64,000 nucleotides of DNA from Curvularia sp. ZM96 (Eukaryota > Ascomycota > Dothideomycetes > Pleosporales > Pleosporaceae): assembly GCA_022457065.1 (NCBI GenBank), contig JAJGBQ010000005.1:1178001-1242000 (forward strand). Direction: 5' to 3'. A program made the position numbers and the translations under genes. This document shows positions 1 to 10,533 of this stretch, in pieces. How positions within the stretch are numbered: the first letter of the stretch is position 1; the number at the start of each line of letters is the position of its first letter. Below the pieces are notes generated by a model. That model was not told the DNA's origin. It saw nothing but the letters and a program-made list of their open reading frames with translations, and did no database searches.

Positions 1-1324
1 GGGCAAACGCATACGAGCAAGTTGAGCGCAACAGCGAGGCTCTCCTGGACTACACCGCAAGCTGCATCATTGATGGATTCCGCAACGAAAACAGCGCGCA
101 GAGTGTTGAACGTCTACTGAAGAAGGTCGCCGAAGCCAAGGGCAAGGCCATTCTGGCGGCCAAGGAGAAGAAGTTGCCCAGCCCAACTTTCGTCACAAAC
201 TACCTACAGAGCTTCCGGCCAAAGCCACGACCAGAGGGCCTTGAGGACGAAGCAGAACTCGACGAGGAGAGTGGCAAGGGCCAACTGCGCAAGGGTCTCA
301 AGGCCATGGCCACCAAGACTGGTGAGGGATACACTGAGGCCGCGGCCGCTTTCGACCGCGCCCTTGAACTTGGCGATCTTGGAGAACACGAGGCTTTCGC
401 GTATAACATGCGCGGAACCTTCAGCTACCTCAAGGGAGACAACGAAGACGCGCTCAAGGACATGGACAAGAGCATTGAACTCCAGCCCACCTTGACCCAG
501 AGCTTCATCAAGCGTGCCAGCATGCACCTTGAGCTTGCCAACCCAGAAGCTGCCGAAGCTGACTTTGCTGCCGCTCTGGAGCAAAACTCAAGCGACCCAG
601 ATATCTATTACCACCGCGCACAATTGCACTTCATCAAGTCCGAATTTGGTGAGGCCGCCAAGGACTACCAGAAGTCAATCGACCTGGACAAGGACTTCAT
701 CTTCTCGCACATCCAGCTCGGTGTCACACAATACAAGATGGGCAGCATCGCCTCATCAATGGCGACTTTCCGTCGTTGCATGAAGAACTTTTCGCAAGTG
801 CCCGATGTGTACAACTACTACGGTGAGCTTCTTCTGGACCAGCAAAAGTACCAAGAAGCTATTGAGAAGTTTGACACTGCTGTTGAGATGGAGAAGACGA
901 CCAAGCCATTGGGTATGAACGTTCTGCCTCTGATCAACAAGGCCCTTGCCCTGTTCCAATGGAAGAACGACTTTGATGACGCCGAGAAGCTTTGCGAGAA
1001 GGCGCTCATTATCGACCCAGAGTGCGACATTGCTGTCGCCACAATGGCACAGCTGTTGCTACAGCAAGGGAAGGTGACAGAAGCGCTCAAGTACTTTGAG
1101 CGTGCTGCAGAGCTGTCAAGGACAGAGGGTGAGATTGTGAATGCACTCAGCTACGCCGAGGCGACCAGGACCCAACTCGAGGTGAGTGACACACACCCCC
1201 AGACTTCCCGCCTATAAATGGACGTTTACTGACATGAGCATAATAGGTGCAAGAAAAGTACCCCAAGCTTGCCTCACGACTGGGCGCCATGGGTGCGGCC
1301 GCTGGAGGCTTTGGCATGCGATAA
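1..1324 (+). CDS. TOM70: TOM70 mitochondrial import receptor, 3' part (5' end outside window)
   Basis: This is the C-terminal part of the outer-membrane receptor that docks Hsp70/Hsp90-bound precursors for the TOM complex. The frame is open from base 3, so the gene starts left of the window. Exon A runs to 1181 and ends in GAG; the intron 1182-1246 (GTGAGT...TAATAG) is phase 0; exon B 1247-1324 ends in GAMGAAAGGFGMR and TAA. The visible protein is about 420 residues of helical TPR repeats, with typical small/large residue patterns such as AFAYNMRGTFSYLKGDNEDA and DIYYHRAQLHFIKSEFGEAA. The N-terminal membrane anchor and clamp TPRs are not in view. Family assignment rests on TPR pattern, the KPRPEGLEDE linker and the glycine-rich C-terminus. 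It converges on SNF1. A generic TPR protein is the main alternative. Confidence 0.88.
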
Positions 1325-1986
1325 GAATAGTAAGACATTTGTTGCTGAGTCTCTTTGTAATGATCAACTTCGTCTCACCTAGCCGCCTCTGAAAGCAAAA
1401 CCTCATCCTCAGTCTTATTTACCCAGCTCTTCTCCCCGCTTTGTTCACACTGTGTATTTAGTATCGTCTGGTTGAGGCAAAGGACATGTTTAAGTTGATT
1501 GGGGCAAAGCATGATATCATGTCGACTGTTGGTCATTTTGTTGTGTCTTTGTACGTATACGTGTGTCGGTGTCTTATGTGTGCGCGCATGTTGGTATGAG
1601 TACGAAATAAGTGAGAGCGTGCACGAGAGAAACAAGGATGTATGAAAGTAGAAAAGGGGTGGAGCTATAGTAATACGAACAATCTCCTGCTCTGATTATG
1701 ACAAACGTGTTAAGTTGTATGTATTTGTGACGAATTGTGAAAAACGGTTAAAGAGAAAGGGACACATCATGGACATTAAGACTATGTGTCATTCTGATCC
1801 ATCTTCTATACACTTGCTAATCTAACGCGCCGATTGCCAATGTTCTCATAATTTCTTCGTACAAGTAACCAAGGCAACGCAAAGAAAGAGTATGTGACAG
1901 AGCAAGAGTCCAACTCAAGAGGAGCAGCAATAGTACCATCTTCATTCCAACATGGTCTCTCATTTATATAAACACACTCAACGCAA
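1325..1986. other. Convergent intergenic region TOM70 / SNF1
   Basis: About 660 bp between two stop codons facing each other. It should hold both 3' UTRs. It is moderately AT-rich with GT-rich stretches near 1540-1600. I see no convincing ORF, RNA gene or repeat. Confidence 0.6.
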
Positions 1987-4709
1987 CTACTCGCCGCTCA
2001 GCTGCAGGATAAGGGTACTTGCAACATCCAGAAAGGGAAACGGACTCGTCACAATCTTCTCGCCCTCCTGTCGCCCCGCGCCCACAAGCTCCGTCCTTTC
2101 GCGGAGAATCTCGGTGCCCCCTTCATTAAGCTTCTTAGCCAGGTCTTCCGGAAGTGGCTCATTCTCATCGAGTCTACGCCACACGCCTTGTTCGTCGTCC
2201 CAGCCATCCTGGTGTTGTGGTTTTAGAGAGCCTGAAAGTGAAGCGGATGCCTTGATTTCGCGCACGAGATTGGTGACGAGGCGTTCGTAGCCGGCACATT
2301 TGAAGTCGACGACGAAGAAATCGCGGTCGATGCTGTAGAGCTGGATCGACATGTATATATACACTGCCTCATCAGGATTGACATGGTCTTCGTTCACCGA
2401 CGCTGCGCGTTCTGACGTTGTCATTCCCTCAACGCCGTGGCCGGCACTTGATGTGCTAGTGTTGGTCGAGCTGCGTCTACGTAAACCAGAAGGATCGTTG
2501 GCAAGATCTACGCGCGAAGAATGCGTCGATGAAGGATGTGCAACACCAGGTGGGAACATGCCCTCCTTCAAGAAGCGGGCATTGATAACCCATGGATCCT
2601 CAGGTACGTGATAACCCCAGTCATTGGTGTGGTTGTAGTGCTTCTTTTGTCGGCCTCTCCTTTCTTCGTTTGTGCCATTGCGTACGGTAAGCGGCTCGCG
2701 GCGTGGCGAGTCTCTTTGGGCATCCTCGTCCTCGTTTGATGAATGCGATGATATTGAATCTTGTGATTGGCTTCTGGATTTCGACTTGCGATTGTCGGGA
2801 TTCTGCGATGCGCTGCGACTGCGAGACCCACCACCAGCTCTGCGTATCTTGGGCACTTCCCAGTCAGCGCCCATGGCTTTCAGTGCCTTGAATATAGCCA
2901 ACATTGCCTCTGCAGGTTGGTTTCTTGATCGAATACCAAACTGCCACTTGGTCGCTCGCGGTTTCTTAGTAGGCAAGCTCGTCAGCGGCTCGGGCTTTTG
3001 TCTGCCTGCTTCAGGCATTGTGCGGAAGTTTGGCTTTAATCTTCGTGCTGAAATCTGCCGCTGCTCTTCCGTCTGTTCCGGTGTTGGCGGGAGATGGTCC
3101 TCTTGAATTTTATTGGTGGGCCTTGGGTGGCCCTTCATGTAGGCCTTGTGATATTCTGTCAGACTACTGGGGAGAATGGCGATGGTGCTCACAGGGCTCC
3201 GAATGCTCGCAAGCTGGCTGCTAGCATTCGACCCTTGACGTGCCCTCTCATGGTCAGGGGCCGGGGGAATGAATTGTGGACGCGATGCAGCATTCAATGA
3301 CTGTGGTCTAAACTTGTCCATGTAGCTGTCGTGGGCAGGGGGCGATTGGTGGTTCCACACTGGTACGCCATCATGATTGGTCAATAGAGCTGCAGTGAAC
3401 CGTTAGTCATGGATAACGACACCAAAGTTGATTTGCTTACGGTTCTCTCGCATCATCTCGTTTTCGCGAACAATCAAATAGGCGTCTTTGATAGCGCTCG
3501 GCTCATCACGTGCCAGGGCATCCTGTACATCGTGCTTTGCGTAACCCATTGTCTTTCCGAGCTTCGTCACCACATTTTCATGTAACGCCTGCACACGGGG
3601 GGCGTCAGCCAACGGCGCAAGAGCCTTGGGATCGATGGCCTTGTTGGGGTCTGCGCCGCTATCGAAGAACTCTTGCGCGGGTGGTTCAAGGTATGCGGGC
3701 AAGTCTGTGGTGAACCAGGGATCTTGTCTTAGTTCGGGGATTGTGATGCGGTGGACAGGGTTGACCATGAGCATTTTCCTAATCAGAGAGGTGGCGCCTG
3801 GTGATAGATAACTGGGTGTGCTGTACTGGCCTGCGGCAATCTTCTTAAACAGTGTAGGGATATATTCATCGTCGAAAGGCAGTCGACCAACCAGCAAGAC
3901 GTAAAGTATGACACCACAACTCCAAACGTCGACTTCCGGACCGGCATACAGCTTACCCGAAATGACTTCGGGCGCAGCATAGTTGGGACTGCCACAGCTT
4001 GTTTTGAGAAAATTTCCGTCCGTCATGATGTTGCTCAGACCAAAATCGGCAATCTTGACATTGCTGTCATGGTCCAGAAGGAGGTTCTCGGGTTTCAGAT
4101 CTCGATGGACAATCTTGTGTCGGTGGCAGTATTCGACGGCGCATACAATCTGCTGGAAGAATTTACGAGCCTGTGCCTCTTGCAGTTTGCCGTGATTCAC
4201 AATGTAGTCGAATAATTCGCCACCAGCATATTCGAGGACCATGATGATTTCGGTTGGCGTAGTTATGACGGTGTAGCTAGAGACAAAAGTGAGCATGCCG
4301 ATGAAGTGATTGATACCAGACAAACGTACAGCTTGATGATGTGAGGGTGCCGCAGCAGCTGCAGGTACTGAATTTCACGCTCTATCCGGCCTGCCATGTC
4401 TCTTGTAACGAGCCTCTTGCGATTGATGATCTTGAGGGCGACCTTCTGGCCGCTGACCTGGTGGGTGGCCAATTTGACCTTGCCAAAGGAACCCTCGCCC
4501 AGGGTGCGTACAATGGTGTACTGGCCGAGGCGCTGGCTTGCCTTTGTATCCCTGCTCTTGATCTCTTGTGCCGCCGTACCAGCTATAGTGGGCGGCGGCG
4601 GGGCGGGGTCCTGGGCCTTTGTTGTGCTGGCCTGGGCTGCGCCCCGCCGCTGAGCGGGCATGGAGATGGCGAGCTCCTCGAGGTCCTCATTGTCGATTGC
4701 GGCGGACAT
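1987..4709 (-). CDS. SNF1: SNF1/AMPK catalytic subunit, carbon catabolite derepressing kinase
   Basis: Serine/threonine kinase that relieves glucose repression. Exons on the minus strand: 4709-4330, 4276-3441, 3389-1987; introns GTACGT...CTAG and GTAAGC...CTGCAG (with CTAAC branch). The joined frame closes at 872 aa. Kinase domain from about residue 62: P-loop LGEGSFGKV, VALKI lysine, HRDLKPEN catalytic loop, DFG, and activation loop FLKTSCGSPNYAAPE with the LKB1-type threonine. After the kinase comes a UBA-like autoinhibitory stretch (GKTMGYAKHDVQDALARD), a disordered linker, then the Snf1 C-terminal segment (KWQFGIRSRNQPAEAML) and a final beta/alpha domain that binds regulatory subunits. 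The long SR-rich insert (SRSRSASQN...) splits the C-terminal domain. Start is the first ATG in frame, giving the usual short N-terminus. Confidence 0.95.
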
Positions 4710-5551
4710 TGTTTTGAAGAGGGGAGTGGAGTACCAGGTACCGGCTGACTACTGCAATGGCGGCGCTTGGAGACAGCTGCTAGAGGCTCGGGTGGGGATG
4801 GGGCTGGAGGGCGGTTCGCGTCTGCGGAGGGCTATACATGTGAAATCAGATTAGCAGGTCTGCCGATGCAGGGCGGAAGCATGCGAGGATCAGCGCGTCT
4901 GTTGAGAGGGAGCTTGTTTGCGGGCCGTGGAACTGCAGACGCACAGGCAAAGGCTAGAGGCAGAGTCAACTTACGTCAGTCGATGTTCTGGCAAAGTGCG
5001 CTGGCGGCTACCAACCAGACGCTGCGACAAACACCGACATCAAGCGTCTGCGAGGGAGAGCGTGCTAGGGGGTCTAATGAATATGCGGCCGGTTGTTCAA
5101 AGACATGCGTGCTGTACCGTGGGTTGACTGGTACGCGGATGTCCCTGTCGTCGTGGTCGTCGCGGGGGCGGTGCGGAGTGAGGTTGGACGAAAGAGATGC
5201 GGGCGAGACGCGGAGGATGCAACGGGGTGGAAACAAAGGTGGGGAAGAAAGGAAACACAGAGGACAAAAAGAGAGCACAGAGTATGGGGAAGTGGGCTGG
5301 GCGCAGAATGACGATAAGAGACATCGATGGTCAAACGCCCGTCCATCCATGAGCGCTTTACCGAGCCTGCCATGGTCCCAGTCCGGCTACCTATCGCCTG
5401 CCATGCCGGCGCCACGACGAACGGTATTCTTCACTTTGACATTCAACAAAATGGCATGCTGTGCAATTATGCTTCCCTCTAGTCTCTAGCTTACCATGCT
5501 GTCAGTCCCAGCACGTCGACTTGTATACACCGTAGACATGGATTGCCGGCC
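4710..5551 (-). promoter_or_regulatory. SNF1 upstream region with probable 5' UTR intron
   Basis: About 840 bp between the SNF1 start and the stop of the upstream gene. Read on the minus strand it is strongly pyrimidine-rich (about 5150-5310), as in many fungal promoters. A consensus donor GTAAGT lies at 4974-4969 and a CTAAT branch plus TATAG acceptor near 4832, so a leader intron 4974-4832 is plausible. The 240-codon plus-strand frame here has no recognisable protein features and is taken as chance. Confidence 0.45.
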
Positions 5552-7329
5552 TCATTTGAAGCAGAACATGCGTCCTAGGCCCCGCTGCTGCACCTCACGT
5601 CGCGCGGCCCCATCTACATAGACAGCCTCGCCCTCGCTCGTCGAGCTCGCGCTGCTAATCTGCTTGCCCTTGCTGCCGCCAAAAACCCGTAGGAGCACAA
5701 CCATGGTTCCCGCGCTAAGGATGCTGCCGCATAGGATGCCAATCATGACCAGGTTGCTTTTGCGGTACTTGTGCGGGCCTGTCTTAGCATCTGCAGGCCA
5801 CCCCGAATACAGCGCGTACGTCGTCAAGATGCTGCCTAGATTTCCCAATCCAGAAACGAGTGCACTGGCAGCAGCCACACCGACTTCGCCATGCCGGGGC
5901 TGGAAGATCTCGTTGGACCATGCCATGCAGATAGGCACCGTCGGCCCCAGCCCAAACCCAATGAGCAGCACCCCACCATATCGCGACCAACCCTGAGCAA
6001 ACGTCGCCACCAGCAGTCCGGTGATCTGGATGAGAACTGCTCCGCTGAAAAAGGCTGGCCTATGGTGGTGGAAGCGATCCGAGATGGGGGTAACTAGGAG
6101 GATAGCAATCAGGTCCATCTGTACATGGATCAGCTCACTCTTCTCCGCACATGTTCCCTGTACTCACAATCCAAATGGGTGCTGAGAGCAGACTGAGTTG
6201 GATGCCTGTCAGGCTTGGGTTGATCCCCCGAATGATGACGGTTGCATAGGCCTGCGTTCCGTTGCCGACACCAACCACGCCAAAGTACATGACCACCAGT
6301 GGATAGATCCTCCAATCAATGACAACATTCCACAAGTCCTTCATGTTCCACAGCTTGCGGCTATAGACGCGGGTGAGATCCTCGTAGTGTACACGCGCGT
6401 CCTCGCCTTCCAACGCTGGTCTGCTTTCGGGCAGCCACTTCATCCATCCTGTTCGCTGGCGGATCTCACCAGGAGGCAGTGGCCTGTCTGGCAGCCACCA
6501 AAGGAGGGAAACACCAACGATGAATCCGACAATGCCGTAGAGGAGGAACATCCACTGGAAACCCACGAGACCGCCAATACCATCCATCTTTTGGAAGCCA
6601 GCCGAAACTAGGCCCACCACTGCTGCAGACATCTGGGAAGCGGTGAAATAACGTCCAATCCGCTTTCCAGTCCGGGACGGGGGGTAGAACAGAGTCAGGT
6701 AGTACGACATGCCAGGCCACATGCCCGCAATAACGATACCAAGCAGCAGTCGTAGAAGACTAGACGCTATCAGTGAGGCATTTTACAGCACGGAACGGAG
6801 TACATACTAGAGATTCCATGCTGCATTCATCGCAGTCAAGCACATGCCAATGATACCCACGCATGTGACGATACGGCTCATCCAAGCATGCGGGCTGACC
6901 CTCGACATGATGAGATTGGACGGTAGATCGAACAGCACGTAGCACACGTAGAAGAGGGCAAGACCTGTTGAGACCTGCTTGGGCGTAATGTTGAGCACAG
7001 ATCCGAGATCATGGCCTTCAGCCAGATTCATTGTCTGAGCAAGCCCAATGTTTGATCGAATGGCCGAGCACATGAAGTACAGCACCCAGAAGGCTGGAAG
7101 AATGCGACGATCCAGCTTGCTGCACCATAAATGAGCTTGTGCATACAGGAATATGATACTGATAAAAAAAAAGTTATATAACTTACGCATACACCCTTTC
7201 GATCCTATCAATATCAATCGTCTCAGGACCGACTTCAACATCCTTGTGCAGTCCAGTCCCCTTCGTCGCCCTCGAGTCCCCAGCATTCCCCTCGACCGGT
7301 GCTATCTCCACCGCATTGTTGGAAGCCAT
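5552..7329 (-). CDS. MFS transporter, anion:cation symporter (Dal5/Tna1-like) type
   Basis: Twelve-helix plasma-membrane transporter of the ACS group, which in fungi carries allantoate, nicotinate, pantothenate and related organic anions; the substrate cannot be read from sequence. Exons: 7329-7187, 7119-6808, 6759-6168, 6118-5552; all introns GT-AG and the frame closes at 537 aa. Seen features: cytosolic acidic N-terminus, KLDRRILPAFWVLYF opening helix 1, RSNIGLAQT after it (family DRxNIG motif with the usual Asp replaced by Arg or shifted), DLPSNLIM in helix 3-4, central loop with the WMKWLPESRP segment, and six hydrophobic segments in the last exons. The start is the first ATG in frame. 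Its upstream region is shared with the divergent mitochondrial-protein gene. Confidence 0.88.
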
Positions 7330-7876
7330 GGTTGCAGTAGGGAGAAAGAAAATTGAGTCGAAGGGTGAAGAGATAATTCAACAATGATGCACTTACTCGA
7401 CTGTGCTTAAGCCGAAGCCGTTCGGCTTATCCGTTCCTCGACGAGCGCATTGTTCTATTCGCCGAACGCTCACAATTTGCATGGCTAGTGGGGTAGCGCT
7501 AGACGTGGTTTGGGGAAACGATCACGGCGCGCGGGTCGAGAACGGGCGTTGGCAGCACAGCAGGCTTATCCGAGACCGGCACGGGATGTTTTCAAAACGT
7601 GTCGACGCGCCAGAATGCGTCGGGGCAATTCAGTTTAGGTGTTGGGCCCATGTGGTAATGCATTCGCATTACACAAGTTGAGTGTACATTGAAACTAGTG
7701 CGGGAAAGAATGATCGGCCGCTAGTCTGGGATTCCAAAGTAGTAGCCGTCGTCATTGTTACTCATCACGCCGTTTTGCGATTATCAGATTCAGTCGGAGC
7801 TTGCGCTGTTGTCGATTGACAAGCTTCAGCCTGAGCTTCAGCTTTATTAGTTCACATGTGTCCCGTCCTATTTCAA
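7330..7876. promoter_or_regulatory. Divergent promoter region MFS / mitochondrial protein
   Basis: About 550 bp between two divergent start codons, so it must hold both promoters. I see no TATA box at a convincing distance, no RNA gene and no repeat. The short plus-strand frame at 7403-7681 shows no protein-like pattern. Confidence 0.5.
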
Positions 7877-8667
7877 ATGCTCGCCAACACATTTGTGCGT
7901 TCAGCGCGCCGCGCTGTCCCCGCGTCGCAAACGCTTCGGCTTCGAGGTGCCAGGCTTGCGTCGACGTTGCCAGAGAATCCGCACATTGTACTGCCTAAAC
8001 CTTTCCTTTTTTTCTTCGTGTATGTCTGAACTACTACTAACCAATCACTTCCAGTACGTACACAAGGATCCATTTGACCCGAAGAAACGCCTGCTCTCAC
8101 TACTCCCAACCGAACCTCCAACACCCCAACTAGCCATTGGCACCTGCACCTCTCTGCCGCCCACGCCCCAGAACTTTACCGAAAACCCCCAGTTTCTGCC
8201 TATTCTGTCTTCGGTGTTTGCGGCGCACGCGGTCCACGATCCTTACGTCAAGTCGCAAGCGGCTGTCTACGCGTCGCCGGGCGGGTCCAATCTTTCGCAG
8301 CCGAATGATGGTGCGGGCGGCGCAAACCATCAGGGTGGCATGGGCGGCGCAGGCCATGGGGGATGGGTACATATTAGTGACTTGAGGAACCCGCCGGACT
8401 ATGGACGCATCGCCTGGCCTGAGGATATCTTTGGGAGCGTCGAGGTTGATGGGAATGGGCAGTTCCGAGGGAGTGACGGTGGATGGCAGAATAGCGGGAC
8501 ATATCGTATTGTGACGAGGGAGGGCATGTGAGTACCGGACTGATATTGGAAGTTGTTGAGTAATGGCAAACTGACAACATGACAGATTGGGATTGACCGA
8601 GTTTATGCGAGGGAAGATTGTGGAGAAGCTGCTGGACCTCGAGAGACAGATCAAGCGGAACTCGTAA
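7877..8667 (+). CDS. Conserved fungal protein with mitochondrial presequence, function unknown
   Basis: Three exons (7877-7987, 8055-8527, 8586-8667) join in frame to 221 aa. The first 35 residues are arginine/alanine-rich with no acidic residue until ENPH (MLANTFVRSARRAVPAS...), a classical mitochondrial matrix presequence. Then comes a conserved-looking block YVHKDPFDPKKRLLSLLP, a proline-rich strand LPTEPPTPQLAIG, a glycine-rich loop (GGANHQGGMGGAGHGG), a middle domain (HISDLRNPPDYGRIAWPEDIFGSVEV) and a C-terminal amphipathic helix ending in LLDLERQIKRNS. Exon 1 ends on the less usual donor GTACTG; the acceptor is preceded by ACTAAC. I do not recognise the family. No enzyme motif is seen. 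Presequence is read from composition only. Confidence 0.75.
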
Positions 8668-8862
8668 AGACGGTGTCGCGGAAAAGAATAAGGAAAAGGA
8701 AATACCCCAAGGGAAGAAAGTAATACAAAGTACAGCAAAAGCCTGTAATGTACAGTGCATTGTATCCTGTGGCCGGTCTATGGGTATCAAATCGAGACTC
8801 CACTCACACCAATGAGCCTTCCAAGCGCTATCATCCTTGTTACAAACTCCGCTCACTCAATC

Positions 8863-9487
8863 TCAGCTCAGCTCTCCAGCCTCGAGTTTCTCCAAGAAAG
8901 CCTTTCCAAAACGCTGCGCCTGCTCGTAGGCAGTCGTAAAGCCGTCATTACCACCATAGTACGGATCGTCAATCTCCTCGCCCAGTTCCCTACCTCTGTA
9001 CTTTCTCCGCTTGCCGCCAAACTCGCCATACAGCATAACCTGGCCTATGCCTTCCTCGCCGCCCTTCTTCTTGATCTCTCTCTCCCGCAAGCTCTCAAGA
9101 TCAGCAAGATTGTCGTCGTCCATGGCAAAGATGTAGTCGAAGTTGTAGAAGTCGGTGGCGGGAGCAAACTTGCGGGCGGAGTGACGGTACGAGGTTATGC
9201 CGTTCTTGCGCAGCGTGGCCATGGTCCGCGAGTCTGGGTCGGAGCCGATGTGGTATGCTCCGGTGCCGCAGGAGTCGATGTTGGATATCAGAGGATGGGC
9301 GGGTTTGTCAGCGGGTCGGGTGAGCGACTGGAAGACGCCTTCTGCCATTGTCGAGCGGCCTGCGGGGAAAGTTAGTGAGCGGTGCTGAGGGGTAGTGGGT
9401 TGCTAGGACCGAGGCGGTGCACGTACAGATGTTCCCCAGGCAGACAAAGAGAACGGAGACGGGCTGTGGAGAGGTCGCTTCACCCAT
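8863..9487 (-). CDS. Low-molecular-weight protein tyrosine phosphatase
   Basis: Cysteine-dependent phosphatase of the LMW-PTP fold (yeast Ltp1 type). Exons 9487-9427 and 9359-8863 join to 185 aa. The catalytic P-loop CLGNICRS (C-x5-R-S) begins at about residue 16 and is cut by the intron inside its second cysteine codon; without joining, the ORF starts only at MAEGVF and lacks the active site. The general-acid loop is EEIDDPYYGG near the C-terminus. The family is usually about 155-165 aa; the excess sits in a lysine-rich insert (REREIKKKGGEEG) and a KRRKYRGREL loop before the acid loop. It converges closely on the mitochondrial-protein gene (195 bp between stops). Confidence 0.92.
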
Positions 9488-10533
9488 TGCTTTTGCCGTG
9501 CACGAGTCGTGAATGCGTGTGTTTGGTGCGTATGTTGTACAAGAAAAAAAGTTCCCGATGCCGGTGGAGAAGCAAAGCGAAGATCTGGGGATGGTGGGAC
9601 GGATTGGCTGCCGAGATGTCGTACAGCAGGCCGGGCGACTGAAAACACGCTAGATGTCAGGTACCATCAAACCGTGTTTTAATTATGGCAGATCTGGTAC
9701 AGCAACATGCCTAATACGCCCTGCAGAGAGGCGGGCTGCACAGAACGGCCACTTAATCGGGCTTGGAAGTGGGCGTATTACTGCGACTCATGCGCGGTCA
9801 ACAGTTTGGCGTAAGCGCTGGATTAGGCGTGCGCCAGCCAGTCGTGCAGACTTGGGTGTTGGGCACGCTGGCAAGTGGTGCTCATCACTGGAAGAAGAAA
9901 CAAAAAGAAACAAAAAAGTAGCAGGAAAGGGCTGCCATCGTCGTCAAGACTCGATGTCAGAATCTGCGTATCCGTACCGAGAGCAGCCGTTGCATGGGCG
10001 TGGGATGGTCACATGGAGGGCCGGAAATAGACCAGCCCGCGGCTTCGTAACTGCGTGCGGCTGTGAGTGTGGCGTGCCCCGCGATGGATTGCGCAGTCGC
10101 GACTGGCACGCCTGCCCTGCCCTGCTTGGCGGCTGATACTTGAGGCTTCAAACAGCTGCACCTCGTTCAGCTGAAAACCTCGAGATTCCCGTCCTGTAAC
10201 CCTCGGGACACCCTTGTCTACGCATCTTCTTGTTTCTGGGACTCGGCGCTGCTGCTGCTCACCGTTGGTTACATCACTACCCGCCCACACCCACTCGTTG
10301 CTGTGGTAAACAAGTACACACCCTGCAGCATTTGCGACCCACCACCGCCCACCTGAAACGCAGTACATCTTCCCGTTGCTTTTCCCGCAACGCTTATACG
10401 ACAACAACGGCCGCGCCTAGAGAGCTTGCTGCCGGCCCTTTGCCTGCATCAGTGTTTTGAATTGCAATTTCGCTTGTCGCATTGTCCAAACCTACCAGTT
10501 ACGCCGCGGCGGCACCACGGAAAACACGCCGGC
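9488..10533. promoter_or_regulatory. Divergent region between phosphatase and chitin synthase
   Basis: About 1 kb between divergent start codons; expected to hold the chitin synthase promoter and leader. Short ORFs on both strands overlap each other and have biased, non-protein-like composition. No tRNA or repeat was recognised. Confidence 0.5.

Noticed and set aside
4767..5489. Plus-strand ORF of 240 codons upstream of SNF1
   Set aside because: Gly/Arg-rich, no motif, begins at a non-ATG codon, and lies antisense to the pyrimidine-rich SNF1 leader; best explained as chance.
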